Positions 34,370 through 42,121 of a DNA stretch of 64,000 bases are shown in pieces. Position 1 is the stretch's first letter, and every line of letters starts with the position of its first letter. This DNA comes from Fundicoccus sp052116145 (GTDB lineage Bacteria; Bacillota; Bacilli; Lactobacillales; Aerococcaceae), in assembly GCF_052116145.1 (NCBI RefSeq), contig NZ_JBQKLQ010000002.1, positions 186,001 through 250,000 of the forward strand. The letters are read 5' to 3'. The notes below the pieces were generated by a model. That model was not told where the DNA came from, ran no database searches, and was given only the letters and a program-made list of their open reading frames with translations. A program made the position numbers and the translations under genes.

Positions 34370-35752
34370 CTACTCAAACACGACAACTGGCATCCCCATA
34401 TAGGCATACTCAAACACCAAAGACATGATATCAGGCGGCGTGTTGATACAGCCAAGCGAACCATTCGTTAGATAAGCGTCGCCACCGAAATATGGTTGCC
34501 AGTTAGCATCGTGAATGCCCTGGCCGGTATCGTCAAAGCCCATCCAATATTGAACAGGTTGCACATAATCTTGCTCCGTCCGCGGATTATAGCCGACCAA
34601 CTCAGACGGCGTTTCCATATTCCAAATCGAATAAGCACCCGGAATCGTATTCGTCCCAATTTGCCCCGTCACAACCGGCGTTGAAATCACCTGCACCCCG
34701 TCCAGATAAACAAACATCATCTGACTGAGAATGTCGACCTCGATATAACTCGCGCCAATATCATCCAGCGAGCCATTATAACCACTCCCCACAATCATCG
34801 GCGCTCTGACAACCGATTCACCCGCATATAAATCCTCTAAAATCGACTGAACTTCTGTCTCGCGGTCAATCGACCACCCTAAAGTCCCCGGCACCAGCTC
34901 GACCCCGCCACGCAGCGTACTCTCGAAGTAACGGTAATCGTCATAGGTCGCATAAGCCTCATTCAAGGTCCCGAGATACTCATAAATCAACCCCTCATCA
35001 AAATATAACTCACCATCATCTGCTGCAACATATAGCCAACCCGAAATCATCTCCGGAGTGATGACCTCCTCATAGCCCGCAATTTCTAAAGTGATTGACA
35101 TCGACGAAGCGGCGTCAATTTGAGCAAGGCGCGCCGTTAACTCAGCATCTTCCGCGGTCACAGCCGGCTGCAAGTAAGCGTCGCTAACGTCTAAGCTTAA
35201 CTCTGGCGCTTGAACCGTCTCTAACAACAAGTCCGTTAAAACTGTCTGATCCAATTGCGTTCCGATCTGTTCAGACTGAATCGTATAGCCTGCTTCAGGT
35301 GAATAAACTAGCGAGGCATCGGTCGGTGCTTGACGCTCTTGGAAAAAGCTTTCAAAAGTTGCGAGTCCAGCCTCCATCGATTCAGCTTCAATCGCTAATA
35401 CAGCTTGCGTATCAAAAGCTAGCTGGCTGTCTTGAAAGAAACTCGTCAACCAATTCTGTTGGGATTGTTCTCTCCGTAAAGCGGCCACCTGTTCCTCGGG
35501 CTTGACTTCTAAACCTAATTGCTCAAATGTCAGACTGCCCCACGTGCGACCGGCTTCAGTCACCGCCAAGTCGTAATTTGCTAACTCTGTTTTAATTTTT
35601 TCATTCGCCTCGTCTTCAGTTAGATAACTGATTTCCACATTGCCCAAATATGAATTCGCGAAGAAGCGCTCGGCGAAATACGATTCACCAAACCAAAACC
35701 CTGCCCCCAAGACGATTAAGATAACTGCTACTCCCATAAACAATCTCTTCAT
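34370..35752 (-). CDS. L,D-transpeptidase (YkuD family) with membrane anchor
   Basis: The 460-residue protein has an N-terminal membrane segment (6-22), a central part of PG-binding type (about 40-320) and a C-terminal YkuD domain beginning at YIEVDILSQMMFVYLDG. The catalytic pair is His in GIHDANW and Cys435 in GSLGCINTP, close to the family SHGCVR-type motif. It cross-links peptidoglycan stems by 3-3 bonds or attaches ligands to the wall. Its promoter carries a perfect FNR box, so wall cross-linking may respond to the same redox or metal signal as the neighbouring ATPases. It stands alone, not in an operon. Confidence 0.88.
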   Translation of the reverse strand: MKRLFMGVAVILIVLGAGFWFGESYFAERFFANSYLGNVEISYLTEDEANEKIKTELANYDLAVTEAGRTWGSLTFEQLGLEVKPEEQVAALRREQSQQNWLTSFFQDSQLAFDTQAVLAIEAESMEAGLATFESFFQERQAPTDASLVYSPEAGYTIQSEQIGTQLDQTVLTDLLLETVQAPELSLDVSDAYLQPAVTAEDAELTARLAQIDAASSMSITLEIAGYEEVITPEMISGWLYVAADDGELYFDEGLIYEYLGTLNEAYATYDDYRYFESTLRGGVELVPGTLGWSIDRETEVQSILEDLYAGESVVRAPMIVGSGYNGSLDDIGASYIEVDILSQMMFVYLDGVQVISTPVVTGQIGTNTIPGAYSIWNMETPSELVGYNPRTEQDYVQPVQYWMGFDDTGQGIHDANWQPYFGGDAYLTNGSLGCINTPPDIMSLVFEYAYMGMPVVVFE

Positions 35753-35822
35753 TATATGTTTCCCCCTTCTTTCTTAAAACCCATTAATTCCCTTAGTTAG
35801 TTAGTAAAAGATTACTTCTTAG

Positions 35823-35864
35823 ATAATAGCGGATGCGACTCTTTTTTAAATTGATCCCCATCAA
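35823..35864 (-). promoter_or_regulatory. FNR/FLP-type promoter of the L,D-transpeptidase
   Basis: A perfect FNR box TTGATCCCCATCAA lies at 35851-35864. A -10 TATTAT on the minus strand at 35828-35823 places the box centre near -41.5. Confidence 0.75.
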
Positions 35865-35885
35865 GAAATAATTAATTTAGACCTA

Positions 35886-35929
35886 AAAAAAAACAGGAGT
35901 AGCAGACGCACGCGTCGGCACTCCTGTTT
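35886..35929 (-). terminator. Terminator of the second HMA protein gene
   Basis: AAACAGGAGT (35891-35900) pairs with ACTCCTGTTT (35920-35929), with an inner GACGC/GCGTC stem. A run of T residues follows on the minus strand. Confidence 0.85.
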
Positions 35930-35952
35930 GATTGTTGGTTAATTGGCTTCGA

Positions 35953-36186
35953 TTAAACGGCTTTAGCTTTTGATTTAAGGACACCGTAACCTAAGGCTTC
36001 GATTGAGTTATTGATGGTCTCAAGTGAAACTTTTTCTTCATCAAATTGCGTTTTGACTTTACTGGCATTAAACATCACTTTGACACTGTCTTTGTCGATG
36101 CCGTCTAAGCCTTTAACCGCATTTTCGATTTTCTGTAGACATGATGGACACGATAAGGCTTCTAATTGGATAGTTGCTTGTTTCAT
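35953..36186 (-). CDS. Small HMA metal-binding protein, CopZ-like
   Basis: The 77-residue product is one HMA domain, MKQATIQLEALSCPSCLQKI at the start, with the metal pair CPSC at 13-16. The Met of the classical MxCxxC motif is replaced (ALSCPSC). It lies behind the CPG-type P1B ATPase, and has its own FNR-type promoter in the 95-base gap between them. A metal chaperone for that ATPase is the natural reading, since the ATPase lacks an N-terminal HMA domain. The metal is not known. Confidence 0.85.
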   Translation of the reverse strand: MKQATIQLEALSCPSCLQKIENAVKGLDGIDKDSVKVMFNASKVKTQFDEEKVSLETINNSIEALGYGVLKSKAKAV

Positions 36187-36229
36187 TTTAATTTCCCCTT
36201 TTTTGTGATTTTATTACTTCTTAACTCTA

Positions 36230-36270
36230 TTATAGAGGGAAGTTACTATTAATAACTTGACCCTCATCAA
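36230..36270 (-). promoter_or_regulatory. FNR/FLP-type promoter of the second HMA gene
   Basis: Box TTGACCCTCATCAA at 36257-36270 within ACTTGA-N6-TCAAGT. A perfect -10 TATAAT lies on the minus strand at 36235-36230. The box centre falls near -40.5 to -41.5. Confidence 0.75.
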
Positions 36271-36281
36271 GTTTTCTTTGG

Positions 36282-38177
36282 TTATATTTTGACTGGGGTT
36301 GCTTTAGTGGTTTCGTATTTCTTGGCGCCTTTCAACTCGTATTTCAGGAGGCGCATGCCGTTAACAATCACGACTAGAATACTCGCTTCATGGACCAGCA
36401 TGCCGATTGACATACTCATCCATTCGCTGAACAACAGGCTAGCTAGGAGCACAAGCACCACGCCCACTGCGATCAGAATGTTCTGCTTCATGTTGCGGGC
36501 GGTGGCTTTGGTCAAGCCCAGCGCATGTGGTAAGCGACTGAAATCTGAATTCATCAGGACAACGTCAGAGGTTTCAATTGCGACATCGGTTCCGCTACCC
36601 ATTGCGATTCCAATATCTGCTAGCGCTAAGGATGGACTATCGTTGACCCCGTCCCCAACGAAGGCCACGATTTGACCTTGAGCTTGCATTTTTGCGATAT
36701 AGGCAGATTTATCTTCCGGCAACATGTGACCATGTGCTTCATTTAAGCCTAATTCCGCTGCGACTAAGTCAACCGTTCCCTGGTTATCACCCGACAGAAC
36801 GACTAGGTTTTTGACGCCCATCGCTTTTAACTGAGCTAAGTCATTTTTAACCCCTGGTCGAATTTGGTCGCGGATGCCCATTAAGATTTCTAAGCTGCCA
36901 TCAACGGCTGTTATCACGAGTGAATTACCATTTTTTTCAAAGCGTTTAACGTCCGCTTGAGCGGCTGCATTTAGCACAACGCCTTCTTGTTCCATTAAAA
37001 AGACATTCCCAACGGCGACGCGCTGGCCGTTAACCACTGCAACAATCCCGCCACCTTTAACAACTTCAGTTTGTTCAACCGTTGAAAATTCAACGTCACC
37101 GATTTCTTTTAAAATGGCTTTGGCAAGTGGGTGATCCGACTCACGTTCAACACTAGCTAGATAGCCTAACGCTTGATTGGCGCGCTCGCCATAGTAAGCT
37201 TTTTCGGCAACTTCTGGGTTACCAATTGTTAAGGTTCCTGTTTTATCAAAGACGATGGTATCCACACGACTGAAATCATTGATGACTTCACTCCCTTTAA
37301 GTAAGACGCCATGACGCGCGCCATTTCCAATACCGGCAACGTTCGAAACTGGTACACCGATGACTAAGGCACCTGGACAACCTAGCACGAGGACAGTAAT
37401 GGCTAACTCAACATCACGCGTGAACAGCCAGACGATGAAAGCAATCACCAAAACTGCTGGCGTATAATATTTAGAGAATTTATCAATGAAACGTTCGGCT
37501 TCAGATTTAGAATCTTGAGCTTCTTCAACTAGTTCGATGATTCGGCCAAACGTCGTATCTTCTCCGACCCGGTCAGCGCGAATTTGAATCGTCCCATTCT
37601 CTAAAATCGTTCCCGCAAAGACAGTTGAATCAACCTGCTTACTAACCGGCACGGCTTCCCCGGTAATACTCGCTTCGTTAATGTGACCTTCGCCAATCAG
37701 AACCGTTCCATCAACCGGCACTTTCGCCCCCGTCTTCACTAACAGAATATCCCCTTCATCAACTTCGTCCACATCGACTTCTTCAAAGTCGCCATTGGCT
37801 AGTTGTTTCAAGGCACTTTCGGGTGCCATGTTGGTGAGCTCTTTTATCGCTGAGCGCGTTTTGTTTAAAGTGCGTTGCTCCAAGAATGAACCGAATAAGA
37901 ATAGAAATGTGACAATTGCAGATTCTTCAAAGTTTTGGATGATAAAGGCACCAATAACGGCGATGGTTACTAGAACATCAATACTCACGACTTTAACTTT
38001 CATAGCTTGGTAAGCTTGAATAGCGATTGGCGCGACACCGATAATTGACGCAATTACGAACGACCAAGTAAAAATGGTGACGTTGTCGAGCACGAAATGG
38101 CTGAAGAAGCCGAGTGTAATTAGGAGCCCACTAATTAAGGTAATATGATTTTTATGACTTAGAATTGTTCTTTGCAT
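36282..38177 (-). CDS. P1B-type metal-transporting ATPase with a CPG membrane motif
   Basis: The 631-residue ATPase has no N-terminal metal domain. It shows the TGEAVPV actuator motif, the phosphorylation site Asp311 in DKTGTLT, SDHPLA (the HP nucleotide motif), GDGVNDSP, and the HEASILVVIVNGMRLL end of P1B pumps. The membrane metal motif is Cys267-Pro-Gly (LGCPGALVIGVPVS), where copper and zinc pumps have CPC. Substrate prediction by motif is therefore unsure; soft metals such as zinc, cadmium or copper are candidates. An FNR-type box stands at its promoter. It works with the CPSC chaperones nearby. Confidence 0.88.
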   Translation of the reverse strand: MQRTILSHKNHITLISGLLITLGFFSHFVLDNVTIFTWSFVIASIIGVAPIAIQAYQAMKVKVVSIDVLVTIAVIGAFIIQNFEESAIVTFLFLFGSFLEQRTLNKTRSAIKELTNMAPESALKQLANGDFEEVDVDEVDEGDILLVKTGAKVPVDGTVLIGEGHINEASITGEAVPVSKQVDSTVFAGTILENGTIQIRADRVGEDTTFGRIIELVEEAQDSKSEAERFIDKFSKYYTPAVLVIAFIVWLFTRDVELAITVLVLGCPGALVIGVPVSNVAGIGNGARHGVLLKGSEVINDFSRVDTIVFDKTGTLTIGNPEVAEKAYYGERANQALGYLASVERESDHPLAKAILKEIGDVEFSTVEQTEVVKGGGIVAVVNGQRVAVGNVFLMEQEGVVLNAAAQADVKRFEKNGNSLVITAVDGSLEILMGIRDQIRPGVKNDLAQLKAMGVKNLVVLSGDNQGTVDLVAAELGLNEAHGHMLPEDKSAYIAKMQAQGQIVAFVGDGVNDSPSLALADIGIAMGSGTDVAIETSDVVLMNSDFSRLPHALGLTKATARNMKQNILIAVGVVLVLLASLLFSEWMSMSIGMLVHEASILVVIVNGMRLLKYELKGAKKYETTKATPVKI

Positions 38178-38235
38178 GATAGATTTCCCCTTTTTTATAA
38201 TTTATTTAAATGACTTTTGCCACCTGACACTTCAT

Positions 38236-38277
38236 AGTATACCTAGTCCTTCCCTGACCAACCTTGACGGCCATCAA
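38236..38277 (-). promoter_or_regulatory. FNR/FLP-type promoter of the CPG-type ATPase
   Basis: Box TTGACGGCCATCAA at 38264-38277. A -10 TATACT lies on the minus strand at 38241-38236, so the box centre is near -41.5. Confidence 0.75.
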
Positions 38278-38369
38278 GTTTTGGTTTTAAAGGCAAATAA
38301 AGCCTGAACATTTCTGGGAGTCTTATTGGCAAAATATGACTGAGTTGGGGATTGGGGGTTGTGGGTGGT

Positions 38370-38436
38370 TTGGGGCAGGCGTTTGGGGCAGGCTGCGGGG
38401 CAGACGTTCGGGGCAGGCGTTCGGGGCAGGCTGCGG
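38370..38436 (+). repeat. G-rich short tandem repeat
   Basis: Four to five units of a 12-base motif (TTCGGGGCAGGCG and variants with CTGC) follow one another. Each unit has a GGGG run, so quadruplex formation is possible. Non-coding. Confidence 0.75.
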
Positions 38437-38541
38437 GAGTGGTAAGTGGCGGGCGATTGCGCCGTGACGCAATGAAGGATGGTGCAAGTGGACGGTGATC
38501 GGGACACCCTTTCAAAAAGAATGGTGCGATCGACGCCCGAT

Positions 38542-38713
38542 TGCGACGACTCTCATAAAAGCTTACCCGCGACCGACGACCAATCGAGACGACTCTCATA
38601 GAAGCTTGCCCGCGACCGATGACCAATCGAGACGACTCTCATAGAAGCTTGCCCGCGACCGATGACCAATCGAGACGACTCTCATAGAAGCTTACCACGA
38701 TCGTAAGCCCGTG
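38542..38713. repeat. Four tandem copies of a 43-bp unit
   Basis: Units start at 38542, 38585, 38628 and 38671. Copies 2 and 3 are almost identical, and copies 1 and 4 are diverged at the edges. The core is CGAGACGACTCTCATAGAAG. A remote relative with CTCTATAAAGCTTGCC lies near 39013. Further on, TTCACGTG/CACGTGAA forms a perfect stem near 38862-38888. The 38178-39191 gap holds no gene that I can support. Confidence 0.85.
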
Positions 38714-39098
38714 ATAGTGAAGTATCTACTAATAAAACGTCAGAAGACTAAACTATTAGTAGAAAGTAATGAGACAAAAGCGGTGTGGCGATTTGCGCGA
38801 CACCGAATGGCGAGTGAGAATTCACGTGGCTAACCTCGGCACGTCAAAAATCAAGTCAAAATTCACGTGGCTCCTTTCGGCACGTGAAAATCCGACTAAA
38901 ATGATGAAAAGTAGCTGATATTCTGAAGAATAGTGCATTTTGAGCAGATAAACTAAAGAAATAGAGTGAGAATTCACGAACTTACCCACGATCAGCTCCC
39001 GATCGCGCTGAGTCTCTATAAAGCTTGCCTCAATCGACGCCCCACCTCGGCGCCCCCTCACTCAGCTATTTCCTGACCTAAATATAACCACACAGCCC

Positions 39099-39149
39099 TT
39101 GTGATTTATTCACAGAAGGGTTATACTGAATACAATAGAATGATTCTAA
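39099..39149 (+). promoter_or_regulatory. Promoter of the SPC-type ATPase with PerR-like and Crp-like palindromes
   Basis: TTGTGA (39099) and TATACT (39122) form a promoter with a 17-base spacer. A palindrome TGTGATTTATTCACA (39100-39114) overlaps the -35 and spacer. Downstream of the -10, ATAGAATGATTCTAA (39135-39149) is a 7-1-7 palindrome matching the PerR box consensus at 11 of 14 positions. Repression by a Fur-family regulator is likely. Confidence 0.6.
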
Positions 39150-39191
39150 ACAAGCGTCATTCAATTCTTTCATAAAAAAGGGGGAGTTATT

Positions 39192-41021
39192 TTGTTCCGT
39201 TATTTACTTACTAACCGTCAAGGTCGTTTTCTGTTAATAGGAACGGTGTTTTTGATCGCAGGCTTCTTATTGATGGTTACTGGCAGTCCATTGAGTCCCT
39301 ACATCTTTTATCTAGCTATTTTCTTTCTAGGTTTTTATGCCGCCAAAGCTGCAGTCGTCGATACCGTTCAAAACAAAGAGCTGAATGTCGACTTGTTAAT
39401 GATTCTGTCAGCGTTAGGTGCCAGTTTAATTCAATTTGAATCTGAAGGGGCCATGTTGCTGTTTATTTTTGCGGCCGCTGAAGCGCTGGAAGAATTTGCG
39501 ATGGGTAAAAGTACCAAAGCGATTGAAGAATTGATGGCACAAGTGCCAACCACCGCTCAATTACTCCAAGCAAATGGTGACGTGATTGAAGTGTCAACCG
39601 ATCAATTGGTCGTTGGCGACCAAGTTGTTGTCGCACGCGGCGCTCAATTACCGATCGATGGTTACGTTGACCGCCAAGTCTTAGTCAATGAAGCTGCCTT
39701 AACCGGCGAATCAGTCCCAGCCGAAAAGGCCACCAACGAAGAAGCTTTTGCCGGCACAATTAACGAAGGTAATGCCTTCCATCTCACTGTCAGCAAGCTC
39801 AGTTCTGAAACCATCTTCTCTAACATTATTCGGATGGTCGATGAAGCCCAAAATCGCCCCTCTCAAATTTCTAAATTCATAGACCGCTTTGAAAGTAAAT
39901 ACGTGTTAACCGTGCTCCTAGCCGTCCCGGTTTTTATTGCGATTCTTTATTACCAAAATTACACCTTCGCCGAAGCTTTCTACCGCGGCATGATTCTGCT
40001 GACTGTTTCCAGCCCGTGTGCCTTGGTTGCCTCAGCAACTCCAGCCACCCTCAGTGCGATCAGCCACGGAGCCAAAAACGGCGTCCTCTTTAAAGGTGGC
40101 GCGGCCATGGAAGAATTAAGTCGCATGGACGTCTTATTCTCAGATAAAACTGGCACCTTAACGCATGGTGATTTTGAAGTCGTTGCCCATGAAGCCGACG
40201 AAGCCGTTATTCAAGAAGTCGTTTATATGGAACAATTTTCAAGTCACCCGATTGCTCAAGCGATTATCAATGCCTTCCCAAACATCCAACTGGATCAAGT
40301 CAATCGTGACGAAAACGTTGAAGAAGTCTCAGGTAAAGGCCTACGTAAAGGTGATTTACTCGTCGGGAAACCTGCGGCCTTTGCGAATTTCACGGATCCT
40401 TTCAATATGAGACAGAAAATTCAACCTGGCTACACCTCAGTGTTTGTCGGGCGCCAGTTGGAAATTATCGGCTACTTCAACTTGGCCGATCAAGTTCGGG
40501 CTGAGTCGAAACAAGCGATTGAAGCCTTCAAAGCGAGTGGCGTGGATGTGGTGCTATTAACCGGTGATAACTATGAAGTGGCTGCGAAAGTCGCCCGCGA
40601 AGTTGGCATCGAGCATTTTCATGCTGACCTCTCACCCGAAGATAAAATCAAATTTGTTCAAGAAAGCCAGGCTAAAGGCCTATCGGTCGGGATGATTGGT
40701 GACGGAATTAACGACGCCCCCGCCTTAGCCAATGCTGAAATCGGCATTGCCATGGGTAGCGGTTCATCGATTGCGATGGAAAGTTCCGAGGTCGTGATTG
40801 TTCAAAACGATTTGAATAAGCTCTACGATAGCTATGACCTCAGCCACCGGCTTAATCGAATTATTTTGCAGAACGTGATTTTCTCAGTTGGAGTGATTGT
40901 CGCACTGATTGCCCTGAATATTATCGGCTGGCTCGACCTGCCCCTCGGCGTCGTCTTCCACGAAGGCAGCACAATACTCGTGATTCTCAACGGCCTGCGC
41001 TTATTAAAAAGAAAAGATTAA
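39192..41021 (+). CDS. P1B-4-type ATPase (PfeT/ZosA-like metal efflux pump)
   Basis: The start is TTG 39192 behind GGGGGAG; no ATG lies nearby in frame. The 609-residue ATPase has TGESVPAEK, Asp318 in DKTGTLT, SSHPIAQ, GDGINDAPAL and the end FHEGSTILVILNGLRLL. The metal motif is Ser274-Pro-Cys, typical of the P1B-4 group, which exports ferrous iron, cobalt or zinc. B. subtilis PfeT (ZosA) belongs there and is controlled by PerR; a PerR-like palindrome lies at this promoter too. No N-terminal metal domain. It is a single gene, ended by the terminator at 41040. Confidence 0.88.
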   Translation: MFRYLLTNRQGRFLLIGTVFLIAGFLLMVTGSPLSPYIFYLAIFFLGFYAAKAAVVDTVQNKELNVDLLMILSALGASLIQFESEGAMLLFIFAAAEALEEFAMGKSTKAIEELMAQVPTTAQLLQANGDVIEVSTDQLVVGDQVVVARGAQLPIDGYVDRQVLVNEAALTGESVPAEKATNEEAFAGTINEGNAFHLTVSKLSSETIFSNIIRMVDEAQNRPSQISKFIDRFESKYVLTVLLAVPVFIAILYYQNYTFAEAFYRGMILLTVSSPCALVASATPATLSAISHGAKNGVLFKGGAAMEELSRMDVLFSDKTGTLTHGDFEVVAHEADEAVIQEVVYMEQFSSHPIAQAIINAFPNIQLDQVNRDENVEEVSGKGLRKGDLLVGKPAAFANFTDPFNMRQKIQPGYTSVFVGRQLEIIGYFNLADQVRAESKQAIEAFKASGVDVVLLTGDNYEVAAKVAREVGIEHFHADLSPEDKIKFVQESQAKGLSVGMIGDGINDAPALANAEIGIAMGSGSSIAMESSEVVIVQNDLNKLYDSYDLSHRLNRIILQNVIFSVGVIVALIALNIIGWLDLPLGVVFHEGSTILVILNGLRLLKRKD

Positions 41022-41039
41022 AATTTTCCAGCAGACGAA

Positions 41040-41079
41040 AAACACCAGAGCAAGTAAATTGTCCTGGTGTTTTTTTTTG
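41040..41079. terminator. Bidirectional terminator after the SPC-type ATPase
   Basis: ACACCAG and CTGGTGT with a 15-base loop. Nine T residues follow on the plus strand and five on the minus strand. Confidence 0.85.
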
Positions 41080-41081
41080 CG

Positions 41082-41336
41082 TCATTCTAACGACTTCTCC
41101 TCTTCCAAAATACGAACGCTACCCATCGGGTTTCTGGCATAGGCCTCCGCAACCAACGCAGCTTCCACTGGTATTTCTCTTTTTAAACGCTCATTGTAAT
41201 TGGGTTTTTATACATTCCATTCCCAATCGACATGCCACTTTTCCAATTTATAAATACTTTGGTGGCCTGTATTATCTTTTCCAAGATTCGAAAAATCTGT
41301 CGGCGTGACCCCTGACCCCTTGGGCTTACGATTCAC
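41082..41336 (-). pseudogene. Gene fragment with an internal stop, family unknown
   Basis: Read on the minus strand from GTG 41336, the frame gives 42 residues (VNRKPKGSGVTPTDFSNLGK at the start), then a TAA at 41208-41210. It continues in the same frame with coding-like sequence (NERLKREIPVEAALVAEAYA) to a TGA at 41082-41084. The composition of both parts looks like real protein and the frame agrees, so I read it as one gene broken by a nonsense mutation and probably truncated at its 5' end. The family is not recognised. Confidence 0.5.
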
Positions 41337-41698
41337 TATTTACCCTATCACTGTTTTTCCCATTTTAGACATCTTCTTTAGACATTGCATAACAAAATAT
41401 AGTAACAGTCACTATCCCTTACAATCCAGCGTTCTATCGACTTTCGAGACAGCAAAGCGAGCGCCTTCTTTGTTGTTTTGAAAGGGCATCTATTTGGTCA
41501 AATTTGTTCCTAAGCTTTTAAAGAATACAGTAAATAAAGCCAGTCCTATCTACATCCCATAATGGAAATGAGCTAGATCTGGCTAATATTACTAACATTT
41601 ACCTAATTAAGTTAAAAAATAATGGTTCTGCCAGCTCTTCAGCTAAATTTCAACACCCTAAGTAGACAGCCTGTAAAGATTTAGTGGCTCACCTGGGC
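41337..41698. other. Intergenic stretch, nothing recognised
   Basis: AT-rich sequence between the gene fragment and the 31-bp repeat array. I see no coding frame, hairpin with T-run or known site. Confidence 0.4.
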
Positions 41699-42039
41699 AG
41701 TCAGCCATGTTTTACTTACTCACCTAATCAGTCAGCCATGTTTTACTTACTGACCTAAGTAGTCAGCCATGTTTTACTTACTGACCTAAGCAGTCAGCCA
41801 TGTTTTACTTACTCACCTAAACACTCAGCCATGTTTTACTTACTGACCTAAGTAGTCAGCCATGTTTTACTTACTGACCTAAGCAGTCAGCCATGTTTTA
41901 GTGGCTCACCTAAGCAGTCAGCCATGTTTTACTTACTGACCTAAGCACTCAGCAATGTTTTACTTACTCACCTAATCACTCAGCCATGTTTTAGTGGCTG
42001 ACCTAAGTACTCAGCCATGTTTTAGTGGCTCACCTAAGC
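41699..42039. repeat. Tandem array of eleven 31-bp units
   Basis: Units start every 31 bases from 41699 (AGTCAGCCATG, then TTTTACTTACTGACCTAAGC). Two alternatives alternate in the middle, TTACTTACT and TTAGTGGCT, and single positions vary (G/C in GAC/CAC, AGTCAG/ACTCAG). Partial units lie at both edges. There are no spacers, so it is not a CRISPR array. CTGAC and GTCAG in adjacent units can form small hairpins. Confidence 0.95.
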
Positions 42040-42073
42040 AGTGAACAATGATTCAGTAGCCAGTAGCTAGCTC

Positions 42074-42114
42074 ACCCAACCCAACCCAACCCAACCAACC
42101 CAACCAACCAACCA
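42074..42114 (-). repeat. CCCAA/CCAA microsatellite behind aroC
   Basis: Units of CCCAA and CCAA fill about 40 bases. On the minus (transcribed) strand this is TTGGG/TTGG, the same type as the (TGGGT)11 array at 29931. It starts just after the aroC stop codon. Confidence 0.9.
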
Positions 42115-42121
42115 CAATCCC

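Noticed and set aside
38243..38626. 127-residue Arg/Pro-rich minus-strand frame
   Set aside because: It runs through tandem repeats, has no ribosome binding site and overlaps the FNR-box promoter.
41699..42039. CRISPR array
   Set aside because: Units follow each other without unique spacers and no cas genes are near.
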